Part shown: positions 12,401 through 20,757 of the stretch, one piece after another
Layout: each line of letters begins with the position of its first letter
Numbering within the stretch: the first letter of the stretch is position 1
NCBI RefSeq assembly: GCF_027571385.1
Contig: NZ_CP085636.1
Location: forward strand, 3,662,001 to 3,726,000
Direction of reading: 5' to 3'
Origin: Shewanella sp. MTB7
GTDB lineage: Bacteria > Pseudomonadota > Gammaproteobacteria > Enterobacterales > Shewanellaceae
Length of the DNA stretch: 64,000 nucleotides
Made by a program: the position numbers and the translations under genes
Notes under the pieces: generated by a model
Seen by the model: the letters and a program-made list of their open reading frames with translations, nothing else
Database searches by the model: none
Told to the model about the DNA's origin: nothing

Positions 12401-12851
12401 TAGTGATCGTACCTTGCTCAATAATGGCGTAACTGCGAGGTCCAAGACCGGTCCCCATAAAGAGATTGGTAATATCTTTACGACGGCACTTCTGGCCATT
12501 AAGAAAGTAGTTAGAATCACCATCACGACTGACTTGACGTTTGACGGAGATCTCTTGATAACCGGCATACTCCCCCGACAATCGCCCATCTTGATTATCA
12601 AACAAGAGTTCGACACTGGCCACAGAGACAGGTCGTCTCGCGGTTGAGCCATTAAAGATGACATCTGCCATCGAATCTCCACGTAGATGCTTAGCAGAGC
12701 TTTCGCCTAGCACCCAACGCACCGCATCGATAATATTGGATTTTCCACAGCCATTAGGGCCAATAACAGCGGTTAATGGATTAAGAAATGGTATTTTAGT
12801 TGGATCGACAAACGACTTAAATCCAGCAAGTTTTATCTGTTTGAGTCTCAT
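9447..12851 (-). CDS. smc: Chromosome segregation ATPase SMC
   Basis: Condensin subunit of 1134 residues that organises and segregates the chromosome with ScpA and ScpB, which are not in this window. The N-terminal Walker A is GPNGCGKS (residues 31-38). Two long coiled-coil arms flank a hinge-like segment near the centre (around residues 500-620, DESEMEGQALWQLLD to GYLLGKGFCIKKG). The C-terminus carries the ABC signature LLSGGEKALTALSL and Walker B FCMLDEVDAPLDDANVERF. The length is usual for bacterial SMC. It is divergent from cysZ across 216 bases and is the first gene of the smc-zipA unit. Confidence 0.97.
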   Translation of the reverse strand: MRLKQIKLAGFKSFVDPTKIPFLNPLTAVIGPNGCGKSNIIDAVRWVLGESSAKHLRGDSMADVIFNGSTARRPVSVASVELLFDNQDGRLSGEYAGYQEISVKRQVSRDGDSNYFLNGQKCRRKDITNLFMGTGLGPRSYAIIEQGTITRLIESKPQDLRVFIEEAAGISRYKERRRETENRIRHTRENLERLGDIRNELGRQLDKLADQANAAKQYRELKLSERKLDAELSVSRYSELNLLMETLTGEINLLEVDLAELLALKESTELSLTQLKVQSVELDGQEQKRVEDFYLCGTHIAKLEQELKHRQQQDAHIDTRIEEIVVKVTSQLELLSVDEVMTAELSSELTHLTPAFETLSEQVSYVKNQLHKQGVQTEQLAEAASLHKELVSTYRLEQEIARGKLSHHQSMLEHKSQQSVKVTLQLEELTVNSANHAEQAQLDELEQLTEESVTQQEIIDELVERFDSANQTQIKLKAKQEALSQSLAEERGRFSLVSKLLPDESEMEGQALWQLLDVQPGWEKAVELLFDGLLKVPALQEHDGMGFAMFEQQCWHGVHAYANLSPWLANVHWVETLALAQKGLDSLADNERIATADGYLLGKGFCIKKGTDSASLVQLKREQEALEQSIGDSEALLNEINRASYEQAAMLESLKQELNLGQERLQQLKLLIASLSSQLTSSKQRVAEQKVSIGRLEIELKQLMLDIEHGEQELNKLADKLTQDEARYKHASERLIELESEYQTHLMQDRGLKIHRDELKSQLDALNSRIQALKTKQALKEQAIVQQQERIEELKLAKMALEQQLLEQDRQGDGQLSALTEQLSHALAQQQVKQDKLSQVRLQQAQLEEASDRAGLKKKQELGKIERLTQSISTLKLRREGIKGQADSQAMQLKEQEIEVDKIHAGMDMNVSLAARQRELERIRARIVHLGAINLAAIEEFEQQSERKFYLDSQDTDLTKALTSLEEAIRKIDKETKVRFKDTFDKVNKDLGLLFPKVFGGGSAQLALTHDDLLEAGVTIMARPPGKKNSTIHLLSGGEKALTALSLVFAIFRLNPAPFCMLDEVDAPLDDANVERFCRLVKEMSQSVQFIYISHNKITMELADQLIGVTMHEPGVSRIVAVNIEEAVAMADAV

Positions 12852-13067
12852 GGTGCCAGTTAGGTCGTTTTCAGCTAATGTTGTAATAGCAATAAATTAG
12901 CGGAACAGAGCTTATTAAGTATTGATTTTCTGGATGCTACTTTACCAAAACAGGCAGTATTTTGTAACGTTTTTATTATACCAGCAGCGATTTACTGCTT
13001 GTCATCACCATCTGACTGGAACACAATCCATTTAAGCATTTTCTTATTCGATAGTCGTGTCTAATTT

Positions 13068-13841
13068 ATGAACCAAACTACTGAAAGATCCCCAAAAAGT
13101 GGGGTTAACTATTTTCTCGATGGATTTAGCCTCATCAAAGTCAAAGGGCTAAGAAGCTTTGTGTTTATTCCCTTGATGATAAACCTAGTACTATTCGCCA
13201 GTGTGATCTATTTTGCTATCGGTCAACTCGGACTCATGTTTGACTGGGTTTCTGCTCAACTTCCAGATTATTTGAGTTGGTTAAACTTCCTGTTGTGGCC
13301 ATTAGCAGTGCTTACCTTGCTTGTAGTACTCTCCTTTTTGTTCAGCTCAGTAATGAACTGGCTAGCCGCCCCTTTCAATGGGCTACTTGCAGAGAAAGTG
13401 GAACAATATCTCACAGGCAAAGACCTGAATACCGGCACGACAATCGATTTAGTCAAAGATTTACCAAGAATTTTAGGACGAGAATGGATTAAATTAAAAT
13501 ACTATCTCCCCAGAGCCATCATCTGTCTGATTCTATTTTGGGTCCCCTTTATCGGCCAAACCTTCGCACCCATAATCTGGTTCCTGTTCAGTGCCTGGAT
13601 GATGGCTATTCAATATTGTGACTATCCGTTCGATAATCACAAGGTGCCTTTTGATGATATGAAGTTTGCGCTCAATCAAACTAAGGGAAGTAGCTTTAGC
13701 TTCGGTGCCACCGTGACCCTATTTTCAATGATCCCTATCGTAAATTTTATCGTCATGCCAGTGGCCATATGTGGTGCCACATCCATGTGGGTAGATAAGT
13801 ATCGCGAAGCTTATAAACACCCTGACATCGCGCCAGAGTAA
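13068..13841 (+). CDS. cysZ: Sulfate transporter CysZ
   Basis: Inner-membrane protein of the CysZ/EI24 family that mediates sulfate uptake for cysteine synthesis. The 257 residues contain four clear hydrophobic regions (about 31-52, 70-95, 148-178 and 204-228), and the opening SGVNYFLDGFSLIKVKGLRSFVFIPLMINL is typical of CysZ. Length fits E. coli CysZ (253). Divergent from smc, as in other Shewanella genomes; no other cys gene is adjacent. The downstream 700 bases are gene-free. Regulation by CysB is expected in the family, but I did not identify a site. Confidence 0.93.
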   Translation: MNQTTERSPKSGVNYFLDGFSLIKVKGLRSFVFIPLMINLVLFASVIYFAIGQLGLMFDWVSAQLPDYLSWLNFLLWPLAVLTLLVVLSFLFSSVMNWLAAPFNGLLAEKVEQYLTGKDLNTGTTIDLVKDLPRILGREWIKLKYYLPRAIICLILFWVPFIGQTFAPIIWFLFSAWMMAIQYCDYPFDNHKVPFDDMKFALNQTKGSSFSFGATVTLFSMIPIVNFIVMPVAICGATSMWVDKYREAYKHPDIAPE

Positions 13842-14542
13842 CGTCTCCGGTAACGTTTAATTTAGGTTTAATCTTACCTATTTAGTCGGATTATTTGTAT
13901 TGGATAGAATTGCAGAAGGGTCAAACCTTCAGCAACTCTATCGCCTCCAGCGAGGTATGTGCACCCTTGTTTCGAGAACGTTCTGTGACACACTGCAAGT
14001 ACGTCTGACCTCCATATATGGAGGGAATGCAGAAAAATGTCTGGTTCATTTTCTGCCCTGCAAGTTCTACGACAGCCAATAATTTCCACGTTAAACAGCC
14101 AGTTGACCTTCTAACCCTGTCATCCCGAACGGGTTTCAGACTCCTAATTAGCTTTGTCTTCAGTTTCAGCTGTAGCGAGCTAAGCAATGGTACTAACTTG
14201 CTACTTACTCATTATTTAAACAGTGTTATGGTATTTTAAAATACGCAGAGTAATTAGGGAAAGGCGTCCAGATGTTGCATTTGGTTCCAAAACCAAAAGA
14301 ACCCAAGATATCACACACTGTCAACCTCATAGCTCTACTTTCATCTCTCGCTCCTAAGCAGATAATTTATACCGAGATAGATCGTTCAGTATAGTAAAGA
14401 CTTCATCTTTACTTGTTAGATTGAAATCTTAGTAGAGAAGATGTAGGTTACTTGAGTAATGCCTTATGTAAGTACTTATGCACCAAGACTACACATCCTT
14501 TACCTAGTCATACACTAGAGATCTACTGCCCATCATTCGAGC
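13842..14542. other. Gene-free, hairpin-rich intergenic region (candidate dispersed repeat or structured RNA)
   Basis: No frame here has a plausible start, ribosome-binding site and protein-like composition; several short frames overlap on both strands. Three hairpins cluster within 155 bases: a 17-bp stem with two mismatches (13903-13919 with 13926-13942, 6-base loop), a perfect 16-base palindrome CCTCCATATATGGAGG (14009-14024), and an imperfect 10-11-bp stem (14029-14039 with 14047-14056). CCCGAACGGG follows near 14125. The block may be an intergenic repeat element or RNA. The final ~300 bases are AT-rich and should hold the promoter of the SnoaL-like gene. Confidence 0.55.
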
Positions 14543-14563
14543 ATGAAAATAAAATGGAGTCCC

Positions 14564-14941
14564 ATGACCTCAAAAAGAAAAGCTCAAATCCACAACTTAC
14601 TTAAAGGAATTGAAACGGGAGACGCTGAAGCGGTACGGGTGGTCAATCCGGATAAATACATACAGCATAACCCAGTACTCGATGATGCACTGTCATCGCT
14701 ACACGCTGCATTATCAGAGTCAAATTCAAACGGCACTTTTGCGATCCAATATGACAAATTACACCGAATACTGGCGGAAGGGAACTTTGTACTGTCGGTC
14801 AGTGAAGGGCATTACCAGGGGAATCACACCTCTTTTTATGATCTCTTTCAGGTAGAAAAAGGCAAAATTATCGAGCATTGGGACACGACAGAAATCATTT
14901 TGCCCAAATCAGAGTGGAAGAACGAAAACGGTAAATTTTAG
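14564..14941 (+). CDS. SnoaL-like / NTF2-fold protein
   Basis: A 125-residue cytoplasmic protein of the NTF2-like superfamily. The pattern KYIQHNPVLDD, then EGHYQGNHTSFYDLFQVEKGKIIEHWDTTEII, is typical of SnoaL-like polyketide-cyclase-type proteins found widely in bacteria with diverse or unknown roles. GGAG at 14556-14559 supports the ATG at 14564; an in-frame ATG at 14543 lacks a ribosome-binding site but cannot be excluded. It lies 61 bases upstream of the MBL hydrolase gene on the same strand, so the two may form an operon. Substrate unknown. Confidence 0.75.
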   Translation: MTSKRKAQIHNLLKGIETGDAEAVRVVNPDKYIQHNPVLDDALSSLHAALSESNSNGTFAIQYDKLHRILAEGNFVLSVSEGHYQGNHTSFYDLFQVEKGKIIEHWDTTEIILPKSEWKNENGKF

Positions 14942-15002
14942 TTGGCAATAAGCGTAATACACTTGTTGTGTGACAACCTAGTCAAGCTTGGAAAAAGCCA
15001 AA

Positions 15003-15929
15003 ATGACCAATAAAATCGGTTTATTCTTTCTATTAATCACTGCTATTTTTCAACTCACCTTTAGTCATCCTGCGGTAGCAAAAGAACATGTTTGTAAAGT
15101 AGCGGATAACGTCTACCGATATGGCGATGCTAGCTTTGGTTACTACTCCATGTTTATCATCACTGACGAGGGCGTTATCGTCATTGACCCCATGAATGTT
15201 GCACATTCAAAAGGCATGTTAAAGGCCATAAAAAAACTGACAGGTCAACCGATTCGTTATCTACTTTACAGTCATAACCATTGGGATCACATCAAAGGTG
15301 GTCATGTTTTTCGCGAGCAAGGCGCAAAAATTATCGCCCATAAAGAAGCCGCCGAGTGGATGAAAGCTAATCCTCATCCAGATCTCGTGTTACCAGATCA
15401 AGTATGGAGTGGAAACCGCCATGATCTGGCGTTAGGCGGAAAGAAAATTGAGTTACATTACTTTGGTATCAATCACGGCTTAGGCATGACTACATTTATA
15501 CTACCAAAAGAGAAAATTGCCTATATCGCAGATTTAGTGACCCCAAATAGACTCCCATTCTCTATTGCCGATTTTAATATCAAAGCCTTAAGGGCAACAC
15601 TTGATGAACTCGTCAAAATGGATTTTTCAAGAGCCGTCTTCTCTCACTCGCATGCGCAAGAGCCTGTTGGTGGTAAATCCGATATCATTGATACCCAAAT
15701 GTTTTTTACAGATTTACAAAATGCCATTTTTGCTGAGTTTAATAAAGGCACTTCGTTTTATCAAATGCCAACTAAGTTGACACTTCCTAAATATGAGCCC
15801 TGGGGTTTTTATAATGAATGGTTACCTATCAACACTTGGAACATGATGTTTCAACTGGAGATGGGACCTTTCCCATGGCGAGTCGTAGACAAGGAAATCG
15901 AAGCCAATCAAGAGTCGTTAACCGACTAA
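15003..15929 (+). CDS. Exported MBL-fold metallo-hydrolase
   Basis: Zinc-type metallo-beta-lactamase fold hydrolase of 308 residues. A signal peptide (GLFFLLITAIFQLTFSHPAVA) directs it to the periplasm. Metal ligands are visible in SHNHWDH (HxHxDH), in GINHGLGMTTF, in the Asp of YIADLVTP and in the terminal FSHSH. No specific substrate motif is recognisable. The frame could begin at a TTG at 14988, but the ATG at 15003 directly precedes a clean signal sequence and follows TTGGAAAAA, so I use it. Its stop codon overlaps that of the convergent AraC gene by 4 bases. The SnoaL-like gene lies upstream. Confidence 0.85.
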   Translation: MTNKIGLFFLLITAIFQLTFSHPAVAKEHVCKVADNVYRYGDASFGYYSMFIITDEGVIVIDPMNVAHSKGMLKAIKKLTGQPIRYLLYSHNHWDHIKGGHVFREQGAKIIAHKEAAEWMKANPHPDLVLPDQVWSGNRHDLALGGKKIELHYFGINHGLGMTTFILPKEKIAYIADLVTPNRLPFSIADFNIKALRATLDELVKMDFSRAVFSHSHAQEPVGGKSDIIDTQMFFTDLQNAIFAEFNKGTSFYQMPTKLTLPKYEPWGFYNEWLPINTWNMMFQLEMGPFPWRVVDKEIEANQESLTD

Positions 15930-16702
15930 ACCGTCTTCATGTACTGTTTCGGTGTCAGTCCAAATTGTTTAAAGAAGCGTTGACCAAATCGAGATTCTGA
16001 CTGGTAACCACAGGCCAAAGCCAGTTCCAGCTGTTTATAGGGTCTGGTCTGCATCAAGCTCAGTGCATGAAGCATACGCGCCTCGCTAAGGAGATCACGA
16101 TAGGTAGTACCCTCCTTGGCCAATCGACGGGTTAAGGTCGACTTACTCAAGGCAAAGTGCTCGCACAGCTCATCAATCAGATGAGCTTTAGCAGGATTGC
16201 TACTAAAAAAACGGCACACTCTCTCGCGCATTGAGATAGCGGACACAGGAAAAAGTAGGTGCAGCACCCGCTCCTCTAACAACACCTGATAAAAAGCATT
16301 TAAATACTGTTGTTGAGTCTGCACATTAAATGCGAGTTCTTGCATGGCAAGTAACTGTTTTAACGCAAAATCGAGCTTAGCGCTCGTGCTCACTTCTGGC
16401 GACTTTGCCTGATAAACGGCAACATCCGCCATAGCCTCAATAATGGTTGACGCAGGAGCCGACAAAAAACAGATCTGTACCGAACGAAATGGAATATTTG
16501 ATGGTAGATTGATAAAAGTAAGCGATTGATCTGCATGGGCAAATAACCATTTTCCATTATCGAATGTTAAGGTCTCTGTCTGCCAGTTTAATAATTTATG
16601 GCCTGTTTCAACCAAGATAATACTGGGGATATAAACGGGCACGTTTCGTAATGCTTGTGGCTGTGCACTTTTAAAGCGATGCACACTGATTAAATTAGCC
16701 AT
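15926..16702 (-). CDS. AraC-family transcriptional regulator
   Basis: A 258-residue regulator with a C-terminal double helix-turn-helix DNA-binding domain (residues ~160-255: MRERVCRFFSSNPAKAHLIDELCEHFALSKS, then LALACGYQSESRFGQRFFKQFGLTPKQYMK). The N-terminal half is beta-rich and resembles an AraC effector domain; its ligand is unknown. It lies 24 bases downstream of the PEBP gene on the same strand and converges on the MBL hydrolase gene with overlapping stops. Either neighbour could be its target, but no operator was recognised. Confidence 0.88.
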   Translation of the reverse strand: MANLISVHRFKSAQPQALRNVPVYIPSIILVETGHKLLNWQTETLTFDNGKWLFAHADQSLTFINLPSNIPFRSVQICFLSAPASTIIEAMADVAVYQAKSPEVSTSAKLDFALKQLLAMQELAFNVQTQQQYLNAFYQVLLEERVLHLLFPVSAISMRERVCRFFSSNPAKAHLIDELCEHFALSKSTLTRRLAKEGTTYRDLLSEARMLHALSLMQTRPYKQLELALACGYQSESRFGQRFFKQFGLTPKQYMKTV

Positions 16703-16726
16703 TCTATCCCCATGATATATAAAATT

Positions 16727-17251
16727 TTACCGTACGAACGTTGCAGTCAACACTGCTTTGTCTAACGCTATGCTGTTCAGCGTAAAGCCGACAACTGCAG
16801 GGGGAATATCCGCTGGCAGATCGATCTTATCTTGCGGCAATGCCCACACAGTAAATTGGTACCGGTGCATACCGTCACCTTGTGGAGGACATGCTCCGCC
16901 AAAACCGGGTTTACCAAAATCAGTACGGGTTTCAAGACCTTTGGTTATCTTGGCTCCCTGCGCTAAGTGCAAGGTTGTTACAGGTAAATTAAGTACGGTC
17001 CAATGCCACCAGCCACTGCCGGTAGGCGCATCTGGATCAAACGCCGTGATAGCAAAGCTTTTTGTTCCCTTTGGCGCCCCAGACCAAGAAAGTTCAGGTG
17101 AGACATTGCCACCATCACAGCCCATTCCTGAGAATTCAAACTGGCTGCTCATAAGCTGGCCTTCGTGGATGTCTTTACTCTTGAGCTCTAATGCCTGACT
17201 TGAAAATGATGCAGCTGCTGCCATTAGGATAATTAAGGTTTTCAGTTTCAT
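16727..17251 (-). CDS. Exported YbhB/YbcL family PEBP-like protein
   Basis: Member of the phosphatidylethanolamine-binding (Raf-kinase-inhibitor-like) family, 174 residues from the ATG at 17251, which has a GGAAG seven bases upstream. The signal peptide (LKTLIILMAAAASFSSQA) indicates a periplasmic location. Family motifs FAITAFDPDAPTGSGWWHWTVLNLP and GACPPQGDGMHRYQFTVWAL line the ligand pocket in homologues. The physiological role of bacterial members is unclear. The frame extends 21 codons further upstream without a ribosome-binding site. An AraC regulator follows 24 bases later, so the two may be co-transcribed. Confidence 0.9.
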   Translation of the reverse strand: MKLKTLIILMAAAASFSSQALELKSKDIHEGQLMSSQFEFSGMGCDGGNVSPELSWSGAPKGTKSFAITAFDPDAPTGSGWWHWTVLNLPVTTLHLAQGAKITKGLETRTDFGKPGFGGACPPQGDGMHRYQFTVWALPQDKIDLPADIPPAVVGFTLNSIALDKAVLTATFVR

Positions 17252-17381
17252 AATAAGCTTCCGGTTAATAAACTGAGATAATGGTAAGTTAAAACAAACA
17301 GCGTAAGTTAACATTAAAGCTCAAATAGATTAAAAATACTATCAATATGAACTTTAGAGTTTAATTTAAGCCATAAAAAAA

Positions 17382-17413
17382 GCATAAATAGTTGATACCA
17401 TCTCTACTTATGC
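17382..17413 (-). terminator. Terminator of the acyl-CoA dehydrogenase gene
   Basis: On the minus strand GCATAAGTAG (17404-17413) pairs with CTATTTATGC (17382-17391), 10 bp with one G-U, 12-base loop, followed directly by seven T residues. It lies 35 bases after the stop codon. Confidence 0.7.
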
Positions 17414-17448
17414 TCTGTGTATTAAACGACTAATCGCTGAAATAGACG

Positions 17449-19239
17449 CTAAAAATCACACTCTTCAAATTGGGTTAACTGCTCACTGCAGGCTTCTATT
17501 TGCTTACGTAAGCTTCTAGTTTGTACCGCCCAATAACCCATGTAAAACTTAGCCGTTTTCAATTTTCCTTGGTAAAATTCAACTTCTGTGGTGCCAGCCT
17601 CAAGTGCAGCTAAAGCCGTCGACGCTGTGCGTGTCCACATCCAAGCCAACGCTGTGATCCCTAAAATTTGCATATATGCCATAGAGGCAGCACCTAGGAT
17701 ATCCGGATTTTTCTCAGCATTTGTAGCAATGAACTGGGTTGCTTTTTCAAGATCGCCAGATGAATCCATCAGTCCGGCAATATAGGGCTTCATCAGCTCA
17801 TTGCCTATATTCTCACCAATAAGCTGTTTGACAAGTGCAGACCAACTCATGAGCGCCGCGCCTTTATCCGACAGTATCTTACGACCAACCAGATCCAGTG
17901 CCTGAACACCATTAGTGCCTTCATAGATCATGGCGATGCGAATATCACGAACAAACTGCTCCATGCCCCACTCGTGAATATAACCATGACCACCAAAAAC
18001 TTGTTGCGCATCAACACAGGCATTAAAGCCTCTATCCGTCACAAAGCCTTTAACGATTGGAGTAAATAGTGCGGCTAACTTAGATGCCGCTTTAGCTTTT
18101 TCAGGATCACTATGACGCTCAGCTTTATCCAGCCATAGCGCTTGCTGGCCCATCATCGCCCTCGCCCCTTCATTAAAGGCTTTTTGCGACATCAACATAC
18201 GGCGAACATCACCATGCACTAAGATAGGATCCGCCGCCATTTCAGGTGCCTTAACACCACTTAAGCCACGTCCCTGAATTCTGTCTTTGGCATAGAGAAG
18301 TGCATTTTGATAGGCAATTTCAGAAACACCTAAACCTTGTACACCAACAGCCAATCGAGCCAGATTCATCATGGTAAACATGGCTCGCAAACCTTGATGA
18401 GACTCGCCAACAAGCTCGCCGATCGCACCGTCAAAATTCATCACGCAAGTTGAGTTTCCATGAATTCCCATCTTGTGCTCGAGTGCTGAAGCACACAGTG
18501 TATTTGCTTTTCCTAAGCTACCGTCTTCATTAACCAAGAACTTAGGAACTGCAAATAATGAGATCCCTTTTACCCCTTCTGGTGCATCTGGTAGCCTTGC
18601 TAACACTAGATGTATTATATTTTCTGCTAAATCATGATCCCCCGATGAGATAAATATTTTTTCACCTGAAATAGCGAACAAACCTTCACCCGCTTCAACT
18701 GCTTTGGTACGTAACAACGCCAGATCGGTACCCGCGTGAGATTCTGTCAAGTTCATGGTACCAGTCCACTCACCCGTCACCAACTTCTCTAAGTATTTCT
18801 GCTTTAGTGCATCACTACCATGCGCATGGATCGCGGCGTAAGCACCATGAGTGAGTCCTGGGTACATGGCAAACGCCATATTCGTTGATGTCTTCATCTC
18901 AGTGGCAAACACACCGATAACTTCAGGAAGACCTTGACCACCAAATTCGGGATCACAGGTTAATGTGCCCCAACCATTCTCCACATACTGCTTATACGCT
19001 TCCTTAAATCCCTTAGGGGTAATGACATTTCCATCAAGCAATTTACACCCTTCGACATCACCACTACTATTAAGAGGTAGCATAATCTCGGTAGCAAAAT
19101 CAGCAACGCCCTGCAAAATAGCATCGCTAAGATCTGCATCGATCTCATCGAAACCTTTTAGCTCTGTCTCTTGATAGATGTTAAGCAGTTCATTTAGTAC
19201 AAATTGATAATCTCGAAGTGGTGCTTGATATGTTGGCAT
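17449..19239 (-). CDS. Acyl-CoA dehydrogenase, long form (DmdC/AcdA-like)
   Basis: FAD-dependent acyl-CoA dehydrogenase of 596 residues, longer than the usual ~390 and typical of the subfamily that includes 3-methylmercaptopropionyl-CoA dehydrogenase and many fatty-acid enzymes with an extra C-terminal domain. The FAD/substrate signatures GEWTGTMNLTESHAGTDLALLRTKA and ISGEKIFISSGDHD are present. The C-terminal part contains FGGHGYIHEWGMEQFVRDIRIAMIYEGTNGVQALDL. Expected to be cytosolic and part of beta-oxidation. Substrate chain length cannot be read from the sequence. A single gene followed by a terminator. Confidence 0.9.
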   Translation of the reverse strand: MPTYQAPLRDYQFVLNELLNIYQETELKGFDEIDADLSDAILQGVADFATEIMLPLNSSGDVEGCKLLDGNVITPKGFKEAYKQYVENGWGTLTCDPEFGGQGLPEVIGVFATEMKTSTNMAFAMYPGLTHGAYAAIHAHGSDALKQKYLEKLVTGEWTGTMNLTESHAGTDLALLRTKAVEAGEGLFAISGEKIFISSGDHDLAENIIHLVLARLPDAPEGVKGISLFAVPKFLVNEDGSLGKANTLCASALEHKMGIHGNSTCVMNFDGAIGELVGESHQGLRAMFTMMNLARLAVGVQGLGVSEIAYQNALLYAKDRIQGRGLSGVKAPEMAADPILVHGDVRRMLMSQKAFNEGARAMMGQQALWLDKAERHSDPEKAKAASKLAALFTPIVKGFVTDRGFNACVDAQQVFGGHGYIHEWGMEQFVRDIRIAMIYEGTNGVQALDLVGRKILSDKGAALMSWSALVKQLIGENIGNELMKPYIAGLMDSSGDLEKATQFIATNAEKNPDILGAASMAYMQILGITALAWMWTRTASTALAALEAGTTEVEFYQGKLKTAKFYMGYWAVQTRSLRKQIEACSEQLTQFEECDF

Positions 19240-19625
19240 TGCCTAATCCTTTTTTTTATACCAGCTAATAAAATTCAGACTTTTCATACAATAGTTTCAA
19301 TCATGCGTTTAAATACTGTTTTTTACAAGAGACAGTTTACGTCAACGACAAATAAGACTTTTTCATTACAGATTAACAATATCTGATCATACTTGTTTCT
19401 ATTTGATCTTAAACAAGTTACCTCTATTATTCGGCGATAATAAATATGAGAGTTACATTTATTATCCTAATTCAGGCGTTGTTTTACCAACCGAACAGCT
19501 TAACCGTAAATTGAAGACAAGTTCCTCTTATGAAAAAGAGTAAAACACGCTAAGCTAACTCCGTTATTATTCCGACGACCGATCAAGAATAGTGCGTTCA
19601 GTATTTTGGAATGGAGAGACAGTTC
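19240..19625. other. Divergent promoter region between acyl-CoA dehydrogenase and mutarotase genes
   Basis: About 385 AT-rich bases without a gene. A perfect 8-bp inverted repeat with a 12-base spacer (ACTTGTTT at 19391-19398, AAACAAGT at 19411-19418) could be a regulator site. It does not match the FadR or PsrA consensus as I know them. Other promoter elements were not assigned. Confidence 0.45.
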
Positions 19626-20474
19626 ATGGGTTCAGTGACAACCAAGAAACACGTTAATGGCTTAGAGTACGTAGATGTGGATACGCCAGCATGTAAAGCC
19701 AGAATTTTTTTACAAGGCGCACAAATTGATTTTTTCCAGCCTAAAGGCCAAGCCCCATTACTTTGGGTTTCGAGTGCCGATGATTATCAAGTAGGCAGCG
19801 GTATAAGAGGCGGGATCCCCGTTTGCTGGCCTTGGTTTGGTATGAATGATAATCCTGACTGGCCGCAACATGGATTTGCTCGTACCCGTTTATGGGATCT
19901 TGAATCAGTAAAGATGCAAGACTCTGGTGTCGAACTTAAATTCACCCTAAAAATAAGAGAAGATGATAAACAATATTGGCCACATGATACCCGTGTCGAG
20001 ATGCTGTTTATCTTAAATGACAGTTTAACGGTCTCTTTAAGAAATACTAACTTATCTGATCACCCGATTAGCTTCACCCAAGCCCTACATACTTACTTCC
20101 CTATTGGTGATATTGCTAAACTTAAAGCCACTGGTTTTGAAGGCTCTCAATATATTGAATTTGGTGACGGTCCTTTTAAGCAAAAAGGCGATGAGGTATT
20201 GTTCGACAAGGAAACTGACCGAGTCTATACCAAGCTAAGTGATATTCAAGCACTGCATACCCCTACGGGGATCATTGAAGTCGGTCGCGAGAACAGTAAC
20301 TCAGCCGTACTCTGGAATCCTTGGATAGACAAGTCTCAACGTTTATCTCGATTTAATGCCGATGACTACCTTTCAATGGTCTGCTTAGAAGCCGCTAATG
20401 TGCTCGACGATAGGGTGACATTGGCTCCAGATGAATCTCATGCCTTAACGACCAAGATCCGCTGGAAAAGTTAA
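19626..20474 (+). CDS. yeaD: D-hexose-6-phosphate mutarotase (YeaD family)
   Basis: Aldose-1-epimerase-fold enzyme of 282 residues that would interconvert the anomers of glucose-6-phosphate and related sugars in the cytosol. Family motifs: GIRGGIPVCWPWFG near residue 65, PQHGFARTRLWDL, the catalytic-region FTQALHTYFPIGDI, and NPWIDKSQRLSRFNADDYLSMVCLEAANVLD near the C-terminus. GGAGAG seven bases before the ATG at 19626 supports that start over an ATG at 19611. A terminator follows, and beyond it lies a degenerate second copy of the last ~130 bases (separate entry). Confidence 0.92.
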   Translation: MGSVTTKKHVNGLEYVDVDTPACKARIFLQGAQIDFFQPKGQAPLLWVSSADDYQVGSGIRGGIPVCWPWFGMNDNPDWPQHGFARTRLWDLESVKMQDSGVELKFTLKIREDDKQYWPHDTRVEMLFILNDSLTVSLRNTNLSDHPISFTQALHTYFPIGDIAKLKATGFEGSQYIEFGDGPFKQKGDEVLFDKETDRVYTKLSDIQALHTPTGIIEVGRENSNSAVLWNPWIDKSQRLSRFNADDYLSMVCLEAANVLDDRVTLAPDESHALTTKIRWKS

Positions 20475-20500
20475 CCAGCACAAGTTAACCATTTATCAAT

Positions 20501-20526
20501 GGCCGACAATCATTCGGCCTTTTTTG
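20501..20526 (+). terminator. Rho-independent terminator of the mutarotase gene
   Basis: Stem GGCCGA (20501-20506) / TCGGCC (20514-20519), 7-base loop, followed by six T residues. It lies between the intact mutarotase stop codon and the duplicated gene tail. Confidence 0.8.
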
Positions 20527-20549
20527 TCTCTCAGGTTAACTACAGCGCT

Positions 20550-20682
20550 CTCGATTTAACGACAACGACGACCTCTCTTTGCAATGGGCTGCTTGGAAGC
20601 CGCTAATGTGCTCGACGATAGGGTGACATTGGCTCCAGATGAATCTCATACCATAACGACCAAGATCCGCTGGAAAAGTTAA
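20550..20682 (+). pseudogene. Degenerate duplicate of the mutarotase 3' end
   Basis: The last ~87 bases (ending in the stop codon at 20682) differ from the corresponding end of the intact mutarotase (to 20474) at only two positions. Upstream, from about TCTCGATTTAA onward, the copy is clearly related but diverged and carries an about 5-base length difference that breaks the frame. The copy begins directly after the first gene's terminator. It is a tail fragment with no start codon or ribosome-binding site. It may be a scar of recombination between two mutarotase alleles or of a tandem duplication. Confidence 0.85.
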
Positions 20683-20757
20683 GTCATTTCTCACATATTT
20701 GTGTTTTCATCATGCTAGACTCAAACACTATTGACTGGCTATAGAAAATCACTATTG

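Noticed and set aside
12278..12682. Overlapping frames within smc (minus 12278-12682 and plus 12378-12647)
   Set aside because: Both are shadows of the SMC ATPase head coding sequence, which has full family motifs.
13874..14239. Several short frames on both strands in the cysZ-SnoaL gap
   Set aside because: They overlap each other, have no convincing ribosome-binding sites, and span hairpins. Better explained as non-coding repeat DNA.
19391..19418. Inverted repeat as a FadR or PsrA operator upstream of the acyl-CoA dehydrogenase
   Set aside because: Half-site order (GTTT then AAAC) does not match the consensus known to me; kept only as an unnamed repeat.
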